A stretch of 64,000 bases of DNA from Otatea glauca. Taxonomy: Eukaryota > Streptophyta > Magnoliopsida > Poales > Poaceae. The notes under the pieces are model-generated. The model saw nothing but the letters and a program-made list of their open reading frames with translations, was not told the origin of the DNA and ran no database searches. Below, piece after piece: positions 37,701 to 48,400 of the stretch. The stretch is from NCBI GenBank assembly GCA_036346275.1, contig JAYEVK010000077.1, positions 1-64,000 on the forward strand. The letters run 5' to 3'. Position 1 is the stretch's first letter. Each line of letters begins with the position of its first letter. The position numbers and the translations under genes are program-made.

Positions 37701-37943
37701 GCAAGCACTCCCCATCCTTAATCTCGGGTTCCAGATGGATCATCGCAGAGCTAGAACACCACCACCACCAGTAATCCAATCCAATCCGTCCCATCTCGAG
37801 AGAAAAGGGAAGAGAGAGAGAGAGCAGAGCAGGGTGGCATACGGGTAGAGCGCGAAGGCTCGCTGGACGACGTAGACAGCGTTATCGTATTTGGTGCGCA
37901 GCCGGCGGTCGCTGCTCGCCCGCACCGCCCGGTCGATCTCCAT
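31719..37943 (-). CDS. FAD synthase (FMN adenylyltransferase), two-domain, 507 aa
   Basis: The enzyme would transfer AMP from ATP to FMN to make FAD. Coding exons on the minus strand are 37943-37843, 36652-36607, 36502-36339, 36237-36120, 35985-35903, 35808-35749, 35434-35189, 34602-34506, 34332-34282, 34208-34128, 33788-33717, 33605-33543, 33051-32905, 32411-32354, 32236-32184 and 31802-31719. They total 1524 nt with consistent phase and GT-AG borders. Residues 1-190 are the PAPS-reductase-like domain, with SFNGGKDST (41-49), GTRIGDP (135-141) and the [18 protein letters not shown] stretch (154-171). From about 265 onward is a molybdopterin-binding-like domain with VVGDEIL and GGLGPLRSD (327-335). 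No targeting peptide is obvious, which suggests a cytosolic enzyme. The gene appears intact. Confidence 0.9.
33281..33379. repeat. Small foldback (hairpin) element in an intron
   Basis: Arms of about 24 bp (33281-33304 and 33354-33379) are near-perfect inverted repeats: the left begins TTTGAACCTCATTTT and the right ends AAAATGAGGTTTTTGAA. The roughly 50-bp loop contains GTGGGCCCAAACCC. It lies in an intron of the FAD synthase gene and could be a tiny MITE or a solitary hairpin. Confidence 0.55.
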
Positions 37944-38380
37944 CCCCTCTCGCTCCCCTCCTCCTCCGGCGAAGCGAGAGCGCAAGAGATTTGGGACAGG
38001 AGGAGACGAACAGATCAGGGAGGAGGGGGAGGCGGTCGTGGAGATGAGGAGGGAGGAGGAAGGCTTCGGAGGCGTGTCTCGGTTCGGAGGGTTTTCCTCC
38101 GGTCCTCGTGCTCGTGGATAGACGGGCACGTTTCGGATGCTGTTTCTGCGTTGGAATTTTTCCTTATTTTATCTCCCCATTTTTTTTTCAGTGTTAACAC
38201 GGCTCCTGCTCCTCGCGCCGCGCGTGGCGTGGACACGGCGCGGCGCTGACGTGGTGAGCCGTGCTCTCTGTGTTCTGGGCCCCCTTCGCGCCAGCCGCGA
38301 CCTGGTGGGCCTGGCTCGCGGCGGAGTTCATGTCGCGAGTTTAGAACAGCGACGGACTTCGGACGCTGACAATTGATGGA
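37944..38380 (-). promoter_or_regulatory. 5' UTR and promoter region of the FAD synthase gene
   Basis: This is GC-rich, purine-biased sequence directly upstream of the start codon on the minus strand. A similar purine-rich leader precedes the duplicated gene at 44500-44640. No specific element was assigned. Confidence 0.4.
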
Positions 38381-38660
38381 GGGAATGTTTACCTACGCGT
38401 CCCAAACAAATAGTTATCGTTTTGAACATTAATACCGTCTTCAAAATACAATTTTGATCACTAATTTTTATTATAGTATATTTACAAAACTCGATAAAAT
38501 CATAATATTATAAAAGTACTTTTCGAGACAAATCTACACATATGATTTTCATGTATCCAATTTAAACATTTAAAAAATATATTAACAATCAAAGTTTTGA
38601 AGGTTTCACTACACCTACGTCGAAAACAACAATTATTTATGATCGGATGGAGTATTGTTT
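38381..38660. mobile_element. Truncated Stowaway-like MITE
   Basis: The right end GATCGGATGGAGTAT resembles the complement of the Stowaway terminus TACTCCCTCCG. The interior (GCGTCCCAAACAAATAG..., TTCGAGACAAATCTAC) resembles common grass Stowaway elements. The left terminus is not inverted properly, so the element is truncated or rearranged. Confidence 0.35.
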
Positions 38661-40055
38661 CCATAAATAAGTCCATTTTACTAGAGTTGTGCCTAGTTTT
38701 ATAGAATCGAAAAAACCTTGCTAAAAAACCAAACCGAACTCGGTTTGACCGATTTATAGTATACAGTACGGTTTAGCAAAAATCTGATTTGTGGGATACT
38801 GTTTTTCTATAAAAACACCGTGAGTAATACGATATAAACCGGAATAAAAATACACGTATAATTAGATAAAGTAATGGTCAAATATGTATAAAAGCACGAT
38901 ATCACCTAGAAATAATATCATTACATTTATCAAAGTAATGGTCAAAGATGTGTAAAATTTTTTACTAGTGTATAATTAGATAAAGTAATGGTCAAAAGTG
39001 TATATTAGAAACCGTATCGATGTGCAAAACGGCAAGTAAAAAAGAATAATTCATATTAGTTTGCCAAGATACTGAACCAAAACATTATAGTATTTACTGA
39101 TACTGAATCAAAGTTCTATTTAATATATTTGGTATCGCATTTCAATTACCGTATTTAAAAAATCATATTTACCAAATACACTGTATGCACAGCCGTACAT
39201 TTAACTATCATTATCTATACATTTTCATAAATAAATTCATTTGAACTTTATAAACTCCAATGAAAGTCTAAGTTTCAACCTCTAAATACAAAACCGAATG
39301 TTTGATCCTCAACTATTAACATCATTTATTTTTACACTCCCGAGGCCAATTTAAGGCGATTTTGCTCCAGATTGGCACTGATGTAGCAAATCTTTTGACG
39401 CGTAAATTGGTTTCGGGATTCGGTTTTTTACACTAAGCAGCTTAGTCAGCCATAAGCAAATGAATTAAAGAAATATCAGGCCCACCCGTCAGCCCCTTAC
39501 TTCCTCTTCCTCTTATATTTCTCCCTCCACCTTCCCATAAACCTGATGTCCTCATCCCCACCCCCACATCCTTCTCCTCCTCGTTGCTGACGCCGCTTCC
39601 CCCTTCTCCGACCCCACATCCTCCTCCTCCTCCTCCTCGTGTTGGTGCCACTTCCCTCTTTGGGCGTCATCCATGTGCCTGGCTCCTCCTTGCCCTCAAC
39701 TGGAGCTACTCAGGAGGCCACGAAGCAAGGCGCAGAGGCCAAGGTGAGATCAGAGAGGAAGATGGAGAGGGAGGGGTTGACGCCTCCATTGTGTGTGTGG
39801 CTTCCATGAGGTGGGAGGAGGATCTCATGGTGATGGTGGCCTCATGGGTCTATGGCACTAACCGCTCGAGAAGGACGTCGACACATTGCTCCTTCCCCAG
39901 CTTCGGCCGCCGCTCTCAGCTTCCTCCCCTAGATCCGGCCACCTCCTTGATATACGATAGGATTTGGAGGCACGGAGGATGGCTCATTGACAGCGTATGT
40001 CGGTGGTTGCCGGTGGCAAAGGCCCAACGGCTACTGCCCGTTTGTAATGGTGGAT
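38661..40055. other. No supported gene; repeat-like sequence
   Basis: 38700-39180 is AT-rich, with CGGTTTGACCG-like motifs. 39480-40055 is CT/GA-skewed and can be read as a 157-codon frame (39584-40057) with proline-rich, low-complexity content. It has no recognisable domain, intron or homologous family, so it is not called as a gene. Confidence 0.4.
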
Positions 40056-40352
40056 GAGAGCATATACAATGCATTTACTTAGGGAGGTGCTTAGCAATGA
40101 AAAACTGAATTTTCTTCTACATAGGATAGATAAGGTGTTTATTTTGAAGCATCGATGCTTAATTAAGTGCCGATGCTTAGCATTGCTTATGTGTATAGCT
40201 ATATGTGATTAATAGATAGTATAACATCTAAGCACCCACTAAAGAGATGCTTGCATTAGAGGAAATAACTTTTACATTAGTGTTTAATGATGTGGCTATA
40301 TTCTCTCTTTTTAAGCACTCATATAAACATCTTGCATTGTGCATACCCTCAA
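40056..40352. mobile_element. MITE-like element with imperfect inverted ends
   Basis: The left end GAGCATATACAATGCA and the right end TTGCATTGTGCATACCCTC are imperfect inverted repeats around about 300 bp. The interior is AT-rich and has an internal palindromic part (AAGCATCGATGCTTAATT). The target duplication is unclear. Confidence 0.4.
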
Positions 40353-40599
40353 AGAGGGAGGAAGGGAAAGAAAGAGAAAGATGGGGGAAAGAAACTGCAG
40401 GAAGAGAAAGCATAGGAGATTGTCGTGTGGGTCTTTTCCGTAGTTCAATTTATTTCGGTGACATGTATATGAAATTAGATGCACACCGGGTCCGCGCGTT
40501 GATGCGGGTGAAAAGAATCGTTGAGACGGGCAAAGATTTTAACAGAGTGGGTTTCTTCCGTAATAACTCCCAAAAGAGGGGGAAAAGTATCCGCACCAT

Positions 40600-41185
40600 C
40601 GTCATATTTTTTAAAAAATCACAAAATTTCGATCACACTCTAATTTTTTATGGTAGCTTAGGCACGCTCTCAGGACCCTTCTCACAAATTTTCAAAAATT
40701 TACAAATTCAGTAGCCTAACTAAATCAATGAAGTCGCTTTAAATGCATTAGCAGCACTGCTGGAATTTTTAAAAATCGAAAAAAACTGATCACGATCTAG
40801 AATTTTTACAGTAGAGCAGGCATGATCTCAGGACCATTTTAAATTTTTTCAAGATTTTGCAAATTTAGCAGCTCAATTAAATCAGTGAGGTTGCTTTAAA
40901 TGTATTATCATCAATGTTAGAATTTTTAAAAATTGACAAAGTTTTATAATGATTTCAAATTTTTACAGTAGCGTAGGCATGGTCTCAGGACCTTCCTAAA
41001 TTTTTTTCAAGAATCTGTAAATCAATTAGCTCAATTATATCAGCGAAGTTGCTTTAAATGCATTAGCATTATTGTCAGAATTTTTAAAAATCGCATAAGT
41101 TTGATCATAATCTGACTTTTTTATGGTAGGTCTCTCAGGACCTTTCTCAGAAAGTTTCAAAAATTTAGATAGCTCAATTAAATAA
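40600..41185. repeat. Tandem repeat of about 155 bp, nearly four units
   Basis: Anchor CTCAGGACC occurs at 40669, 40827, 40984 and 41134, giving spacings of 158, 157 and 150 bp. Each unit also carries a GAATTTTTAAAAAT motif, a GCTTTAAATG(C/T)ATTA motif and a run of T/A. Units are diverged by substitutions and small indels. Confidence 0.8.
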
Positions 41186-41221
41186 GCAAAGCTGGCGCAA
41201 AAAAATGGGAAAAATTCAACT

Positions 41222-41290
41222 CTCACAGGATTTGAACCCGAGACCTCGCACACGCACGACAAGGCTTTCGGCTAACTGAGCTAAGCGGCA
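41222..41290 (-). tRNA. tRNA-Asp-like pseudogene or SINE head
   Basis: The minus strand carries an A-box-like TTAGCTCAGTTAG, an anticodon-loop-like CCTTGTCGTGCG (GTC as in tRNA-Asp) and a B-box-like GGTTCAAATCC with the expected spacing. The acceptor stem does not pair well, so this is a tRNA-derived sequence such as a SINE head rather than a functional tRNA. It directly abuts the tandem array to its left. Confidence 0.55.
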
Positions 41291-42265
41291 GATGTGAAAT
41301 GAGATGGGCAATAAATATATGAGGCTATATAGTCTTTTACTGTAGAAACTACAGTAAATTGGGGTGTGTGGTGCACGGCAGCGAGGCCGACCGTTCCTCT
41401 TCGAGAATATACATTTATATAGATGGGAGAGGAAGATTTGGCAGATGCCAAAACCACCGTCACTTAGATGCCACGTAGGATTAAAACCAGGGTGGAATGG
41501 TGTAAGGGGTATGCTATTCGGTTTTATAGTTAGATATTTAAACTTAGACTTTCACGAAAGTTAAGGGTCAAAATGGACTTATTCCTTCCTGAAGAAGATA
41601 TAAATTGTTCTGGAAATTTCAAGCTCATCCAGACACCCATTATTAGACAGGCACTGGATGCAGCTACGTATTGGTTTTTTTTTACTCTACTTGATAGGGC
41701 ATGAACATGTAGTTGAGTGCTTTGCGTTCGTATTATTCATGCAACTAGATGAGCAATACTAACATTATGGTATCTATTTGAAAATTTGATATCATCGAGA
41801 ATCCGCGTGGTTGAAGCTGAAGTATCATCCACTCTCAAAGTAACAAAAGGAGATCGAGCAACAATTGGAGTGGGCGAGTCCAAATTTAAAAGAGGACTCA
41901 ATTCTCACACGTGATTTTTTACTATCTTAGGAGATACCAAAATTTATATTGAATTAATAACAAGAGGTATCAAAGTTTAAATGATAAATATAACAAGAGG
42001 TACAAGAGTTTAAGTGTAATTTGATAGTACCTATTAATGATGGTAAAAACTCTAATCTCATGTATATGTTAATTCAGTAAAGAAATTAATTGCGGACGGT
42101 CTTACTAATACACAAAAGTGTAACTTCCGCGAATTTCAAACGCACTTATATATAAAGTATCCATATGGGATTATGGGGGTACCACTGAACATATACCACA
42201 AAAGATTCATCAAAAAGAATTTGACGCATGGCGGACACGACGAGATTTACAAGGGTTAATGTTTA
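41291..42265. other. Intergenic region, no gene seen
   Basis: No coding signal was found. The stretch 41915-41960 (TTTTTTACTATCTTAGGAGA...ACCAAAATTTA) resembles 44107-44155, so a short dispersed repeat flanks the truncated FAD synthase copy on both sides. Confidence 0.35.
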
Positions 42266-44499
42266 CTACAAACGACTCATTTGTCGTGGCTCAGCAGTAT
42301 TGTTCATGCCATTCCTTGCAACAGATTTATTTTCTGTTTTACCATTAATCTTGTTTGCTCTTCCAGCCCTTTCAAACGTTCCATCCGACAGCATGTATGC
42401 CGGTTTAAACACGCCTGACCCATCACTGAGGAGTGCATTTGGAACAGTGTCATGTATGCTCCCAATAGAAGTGTACCTGAAATCAGAGCAAGCACAAGGA
42501 AATGCATGATGGATCAGAATTATTTAGACATGAAAGAGTAGATAGCTTCTGCAGCCGCTGAGATGATAAGTTTGTTTTACAGAATGAGATGGAAAGTTCA
42601 GAATACCAAAGTAACAGTACCGCCCAATATAAGCTAAGGGAACTAATTCCATTTTTAGAGGGTTACTAGTTAATTTTTTTAAGATATGATGTCATAAATT
42701 GCACCCTAGTATACAGGGAACAAGAAACCTAACATCTATACCAAAAAAGGTTCTGAAAATTGAAAAGATCAAAAGAACATACCCTTGATCATAAAGGCTG
42801 CAGTATTTGACCTTGCAGGTCAAGAGGAGAGGGTTACTAGTTAATTTTTTAAGATATGATGTCATAAATTGCACCCTAATATACAGGGAACAAGAAACCT
42901 AACATCTATACCAAAAAAGGTTCTGAAAATTGAAAAGATCAAAAGAACATACCCTTGATCATAAAGGCTGCAGTATTTGACCTTGCAGGTCAAGAGGAAA
43001 GACCAAATATCCCTGTCAGAGAAAAGCATGCTCTTCAGCATTTGAATTAGCACTCTGAAAAAAAGTGCAACGTTTGATTGATTTACATGATCAGGGAACA
43101 AACCTGTAGGACCAATCCAGGATAGGATTCACCCTCATGAAAGGAGGCCAGCCAGGTGTGCTAGGAGAGAACTGTTCTTGACCAACCTGCAACCTCACAT
43201 TGTAATTTTACTGCTAGGTAAAGGAGGGTGAATTTAATATTGAAGACGGGCATGAATACTGCGCATTTTTGTAAATAAAGTATAGATCACTGGAAAAGGA
43301 AGCTACCGCATTGGGATCGCCATTTCTAGTGCCAAGGAAAATTGCTTTGGTAGGCTTCTCCTTCAACAGGGCTTCCAGGCCAGACTTGAAATCTGTCCGG
43401 ATTGTCTCCAACGGCAAACCGTAACTGCGGAGCATGGAGACGGCATGGAACTAAGATTCTACCATTCAACTCCTCAAGAACAATAACGAACAACGGAAGC
43501 AAAAATGTAAAATCTTATTGAGTTCCTACGTCGAGGCTGTGTCGTAAGTGAAGGAATTGATTTCCGGAAACGCAGTGGGGTCCTCGAAGTAGATGGTTCG
43601 CATGGGGCAATTCTGAAGAATGGTGTGATCCATCTGGTCTCCATCTCCTGAGCTTGTTTTGTGAAGGTAGTAGCCAGCCCGAAGCAAATGCAACAGTACC
43701 TATTTGATATACATATACATTGCCATCTTGTCAAACTTTTTTCAAAGGTTATTAATCGTGGGTCAATGTACTTAAAATGTTGAGCAGAACTGCAGAAAGA
43801 GAGCATAAAGATATTACAGTTGAATCTTTGCCACCATTGAAGCTGAAGGCGACTTCTTCAAACCTGTGGTTTGTCAAGTGAAATTTCTGATAAGGAGACA
43901 CTTAGATGACTGACTACGTCTACAACTACCCAACCAAATACAATAAACCTTAAAAAAACCACAAAAAGGAGAATAAAGTACTAGCTTGTTTAAACAAAAG
44001 GACCAGTTCGAATTGTTAAAGGAGATCATATACAAGGACAGTGGTAGCTTCAGTCTAAGATTACAATGAGATTAATTATACAGTATGTAGATTACAATGA
44101 GATTTATATAGCGAGACTTTTTACTATCTTTAGAAGCTACCAAAATTTACATTGAGATAGTGCGAAGAAGCTCAAGGATTTTAAAAGTCTCTGTATCATG
44201 CATGGGTTTTCGCTCCGTGAGAAGACGCAGGTCGAATCGACTTGTCGTTTGCTAGTTGGACTCATGGACTATGAAATAAGCTTGATTGTAGTTGCTTGCT
44301 CTCTTGCTACTATGCATGCGATGCAAACGAGGGTAGGGAAGTCGAAACAGACGCAAACGAGGGAGAGGAGGGCTAGGGGCGCGGGGGTTACGTACGGGTA
44401 GAGCGCGAAGGCTCGCTGGATGGCGTAGACGGCGCGGTCGTACTTGGCGCGCATCCGGGAGTCGGCGCCGCTCGCCCGCACCGCCCGGTCGATCTCCAT
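42266..44499 (-). CDS. Single-domain FAD synthase paralogue, 263 aa
   Basis: This is a tandem copy of the upstream neighbour gene. Exons 44499-44396, 43863-43818, 43699-43530, 43424-43307, 43186-43104, 43012-42953 and 42476-42266 join in phase (792 nt including stop). It retains [27 protein letters not shown] and [11 protein letters not shown], but GTRIGDP has become GTRNGDP. Exon 7 runs into a TAG where the full-length gene continues into the molybdopterin-binding-like domain, so that domain is absent. Human FLAD1 isoforms with only the adenylyltransferase domain are catalytically competent, so this form could be active. Alternatively it is a young pseudogene whose frame has not yet decayed. 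Expression is unknown. Confidence 0.7.
42658..42998. repeat. 170-bp tandem duplication covering most of exon 6
   Basis: Units 42658-42828 and 42829-42998 are almost identical, with one T-run length difference and a G/A change (CCTAGTATAC versus CCTAATATAC). The right unit contains the functional 3' part of exon 6. The left unit repeats the exon and its donor, but lacks the start of the exon and its acceptor. Confidence 0.9.
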
Positions 44500-44653
44500 G
44501 ATCACCGGCCGCCGCTCCCGTCCCCTCCTCTCCTCTCCTCCGGCGAAGCGAAGCGAGACGCGCGCGGGTGGAGGGAGAGATTGCGACTTGCGAGAGATCG
44601 ATCGAATCGCAAGGAAGAAGAGCGCGCGGTGGAAGACTCACTCGACCTTATTT

Positions 44654-44779
44654 ATCTAAGCAACTAGGAAAGCACCCGCCGGCCGGCATTGATTCAAATT
44701 CGGATTAGATTACCGTATCTAAGCAACTATGAAAGCACCCGCCGGCCGGCATAGAATCAAATTCGTATTAGATAGGTAC
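44654..44779. repeat. 63-bp tandem duplication upstream of the truncated FAD synthase copy
   Basis: Two units (44654-44716 and 44717-44779) share ATCTAAGCAACTA.GAAAGC, CACCCGCCGGCCGGCAT and TCAAATTCG. They lie about 155-280 bp upstream of the start codon, in the presumed promoter. Confidence 0.85.
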
Positions 44780-44784
44780 CAAGT

Positions 44785-45633
44785 TAGGGATGAAAATAGA
44801 AATAGAATTTCTGAGAGTGTCAGAGAAAAAAAAAGAAACGGAAGTCTTTTTTAGGAAACGAAAAATATCGGTACGTAAATGAAAATGAAAATTTTTTATC
44901 GGAAACGGAAATTCCGTATAAATGAAACCGAAAATTCCGTCGAAAACTTGACCCACTTAGCCTAAAAAGAAGAATGAAGAATTTACATTTATTTTCGCAT
45001 TAAAATAATTTCAGAAATACAAATGGCTTTATAGAAAATATCAAATAGAGTTCAAAATTTTCGAAAAAAATTCTCAAAAATACTTTGGAACATTTTGAAC
45101 CTAGGAAAATTATTTTTAGTATAATTTTGGTTTTATTTTTCATGAATAAATTAATTTTATAAATATAAAAAATATCAAAATGGTACTTATAAACTCTAGA
45201 AAATCCAAGATAAATCTTAGAAAATCATAAATGAACATTGAACAATAATATGCAAATTTTAGGGTATTACACTTTATAGTTGGAGGAGCAAGAGGATATC
45301 GATGATAATGATATAGAGGACATGATAGTCTGATCTAAGGGACAAATAACGAGCCTTCAGCTAACAAACTTGAGAAAAAACTTACTAGTGATACCGGTGA
45401 ACATAATATTGTTCTTGTGTCCGCCTTGGAAGTGGAATGAGTTACATTGTTTTTGCGGTCATGTATATTGTGATCATGTACTATATTTTTGTGGAATTTT
45501 TCACTTTCGTTTTCGTATCCACATCCGTTTCCGTTTCCAGGGTTTTCGATTTCGTTTTTGTTACCAGTAAAAAATGTGGAAACGAAAATGAAACGGCCAT
45601 TTACCGACCATTTCCATTCCGTTTTCATCCCTA
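44785..45633 (-). mobile_element. Second non-autonomous hAT element of the same family (849 bp)
   Basis: The ends are TAGGGATGAAAATAG and CCGTTTTCATCCCTA. The interior matches the element at 7806-8692 in reverse orientation, including the segment for HDHNIH.RKNNVTHSTSKAD. The flanks TACCAAGT (left) and TACCTAAGT (right) look like an 8-bp target duplication with one inserted base. The copy is more AT-mutated at its left end. Confidence 0.8.
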
Positions 45634-46400
45634 TACCTAAGTATGTATTTCTTGTATGCCATAGAGAGCTACCTAGCTTCAAATGGATATGAATTATCCA
45701 TCTTATTTTACTACCGTCATTCGTGCTGACAAGGCCAAATGACGTGGGCGGGTGTAGCTAGTGCAAAGGCTACGCTTCTAACAGCCTCATAGACCGATGA
45801 GGCTATGGATCATGCCACGTCCACATCTACATAATCATTCATCACATGCATAAAGAATGTGAAGCGAAGACAGAAGACAACGACCAGCGCGTAACTTAAT
45901 CGAAGGAATCTTGTGAGATCATCTCGCGAGAGTAATTAACTGGGAGCCTTCCGAGGCCCTAGGAACTAGGAGTCCACGTCATCTATGTCAGATCTGCTAT
46001 GCCAAGCAGGCCATGGAACGCAATCATCTTAGAGAAATTATAATTTTGTGATTCTATAAAGAATTAATAAAATACATGTTTTCCAACTTTATTTGTGTGT
46101 TATATATTTTTGTGTACTTTAGTAGACGGGCACACACACACTTTAAACCCCACGCATAGAAATCCAGGAGTGATTTCTTGTATCAAACGACCATCTTAGG
46201 GCTTTTGAAGAGGAATAAATGGCACAAGATGACATGTGTGTCGGGGCTAGAGCTCACCGGGAGTGGGTGCTACTTCAGCGGGGCATGGCAGAGCGTGCAC
46301 ACCAAAGCTCATGATGGCGAAGGCGTTCCGAGTGGCTCGGTGAGAAAGATGGTCTACAACCGGGCAAAATGGGCACGACGTTGTATGAAGAATCTAAAGG
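45634..46400. other. Intergenic region, no gene seen
   Basis: Mixed-composition sequence without a supported frame. A short inverted segment, GCCTCATAGACCGATGAGGC (45783-45802), can form a perfect small hairpin. Confidence 0.35.
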
Positions 46401-47316
46401 GCAAGACGAAGTGGTTTAAATAGGCACAGATCCATGATTCTCCTCATCGTCTTCTTCTCGGCTAAGCTCACAATACCCCGGTTTCTCGCGAACGACAACG
46501 GCTCGCAGGCGGCGTAGTTGTGGCATCGGGTAGGGAGCTCGAGGCGATGCAACGGGTCGAGAAGGCAGGCGAGTGATGTGTCTAGGCGACGCAGGCGGCA
46601 AAGCTATGCACATCCATGGCCGCGAGCCCCGTGGAGTCGATGACTTGCCAGTGGGCCGGGTTGTCAGCGGTGGAGAGAGGAGAATCAACAAAAAGGCGTT
46701 TTCCTGCCAGGGGCAAGAGAAGAGGCGTAACAACAAAAAGGCATTTTCCTCCGTGAAAAACAAAAGGTGAAAGCAACTTGAGAGACAATGGTGTGGATAG
46801 GTGAGGTCGGTGTGTCAGTGAGAGGAAGGGCTGACACGCGGGCCTAGGCTGTCAGTGAGAGAAGAGAGGGGATTTTGAAATTTGGTTTTTAAGTCAGAAT
46901 CCTGCCCAAATTTTTAGGTATATAAAAAGGCTCCAAAAATTACAATTTTTTTATGGGCCTGAAGTAGCACTGGTGTTTCTGTAATTTTTACAAAATTTTA
47001 ACAGCTCTATATTTTTTATAAATTCTTTTATAGCCGTAGTTTTAATATAAAGTGTAGTATTTGATTTTGTAAAAATAGCTACCTAATTCCAAAATTCTCG
47101 AAATTTTTTGGAGAGGCATTTTAGATTATTTAGAACCTAAATAAAATATTTTCATACCTTGTAAAGTTCAAATTAATTATCAAAATTCAAAAACAACGGC
47201 TAGAAAGTGTAAAAGCATTTTCTTAAATGCAGAAAATTCTGAGGATTCATTGTAAATGCAGAAAAATAATTTAGCAACTTAGTATTTAATTTTTGGGTAA
47301 AATTTGGGATGTTACA
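46401..47316 (-). repeat. Gypsy-type LTR, 5' portion, minus strand
   Basis: The minus strand begins TGTAACATCCCAAATTTTAC at 47316, a typical long gypsy LTR start, followed by AT-rich sequence and then a GC-rich block with CTGACAGCCTAGGCCCGCG (46835-46855 region). The inner limit is uncertain and no internal coding region is attached, so it is a solo or truncated LTR. Confidence 0.5.
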
Positions 47317-47510
47317 ATATGAATATGAATATGAATATGAATATGAATATGAATATGAATATGAATACGAATATGAATATGAATACGAATATGAATATGA
47401 ATATGAATATGAATATGAATATGAATATGAATATGAATATGAATATGAATATGAATATGAATATGAATATGAATATGAATATGAATATGAATATGAATAT
47501 GAATACAGAT
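47317..47510 (+). repeat. Hexanucleotide microsatellite (ATGAAT)n
   Basis: About 32 copies of ATGAAT, with two ATACGAAT interruptions near 47366 and 47386. It begins directly at the LTR terminus. It reads open in several frames on both strands (Met-Asn, Glu-Tyr, Ile-His, Phe-Ile dipeptides), an artefact of the 6-bp period. Confidence 0.95.
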
Positions 47511-47844
47511 TTGAATATTCTCAAATACGAGTCGAGCGTTGCAACGAATACGATTCAAATACCTACTCAATTTGGTCGGATTCGAATATACTCATAACTT
47601 ATATATTTATAATACTTTATCCTCATACATAGCATACTTAATCATTCTAATTTATTATTTCACCTCAAGGAATATAAATTCACCCTAAACTATAAATACT
47701 CGTCCAATTAATTAGCTATATATATATTCTATGAATTCGAATACGAATAGTGCTAATAAAATAAGACTTTGGATGGCAAAAGTCAATGCAATATTCGTAT
47801 TTATATTTTTTTATGCGAATTCGAATACGAATAGAGGAAAAATT

Positions 47845-48400
47845 GTGAATCAACAGCCAGGCAAAAACTCAGAGTTTGGGAGCACATCTGGACCGCCAAA
47901 TCCATTTGAATGGCGGCTGGGCTTTAATGGATTTAAATAGATGCATGTAATATTTCCTCACCGTGTATGAGGAATTACCCCAGATGTAGATCCATTGATC
48001 CTCCGTCGTGTTTGAGCAATGAACATGCTGTAGCTGAGTGATAAGAAGTTGAAGCTCCTGGAAGGCTTGTTCGGATACAGGTAAGTTGAAATGGTTAGTT
48101 CAATCATCATGTTGAATGAATGAGCAAATTGACTTGTCTGAGTCTTTGACAAAAGAGTAGAGGGTCGGATACTGGATGCTGGGGAGAGTATTGTTCCATA
48201 GGTCTTTCCAAAAGATTACAGTTTTTCCAGAGCCAACCACAGTTGAAGCAATACCTCTGTAATGATCACTCATTTTCATAATGTCCTTCCACCAGAAGGA
48301 GCCAATCTGAGGTGCGGAATGAGCTATTCGGTTTTGATAGTAAGAGGTCCACATTAATTGCACCCAAGGTGTGTCCTTTTTGTTGTAAAAGTTGTGTAGG
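47845..48400 (-). pseudogene. LINE reverse transcriptase C-terminal fragment
   Basis: The minus strand encodes KKDTPWVQLMWTSYY, GSFWWKDIMKM and VGSGKTVIFWKDLW, typical of the region between RT and the zf-RVT domain in plant LINEs. In a shifted frame it continues through NTTEDQWIYIWGNSSYTVRK to FKWIWRSRCAPKL with FAWLLIHN, the start of zf-RVT. A frameshift near 48110 and a stop near 47875 break it. It is 5'-truncated, as expected of LINEs. Confidence 0.75.

Noticed and set aside
39584..40057. 157-codon plus-strand frame
   Set aside because: Proline-rich, low complexity, no domain, no intron structure, and inside repeat-like intergenic DNA.
41222..41290. Functional tRNA-Asp gene
   Set aside because: A and B boxes are recognisable but the acceptor stem does not pair and the anticodon arm is weak, so it is called tRNA-like only.
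42830..42889. An extra functional exon in the truncated FAD synthase copy
   Set aside because: The duplicate of exon 6 lacks its first bases and its splice acceptor, so it should not be spliced in.
47304..47632. Long open frames through the ATGAAT array on both strands (Met-Asn, Glu-Tyr, Ile-His, Phe-Ile repeats)
   Set aside because: A 6-bp period without stop codons is open in several frames by construction; there is no gene context.
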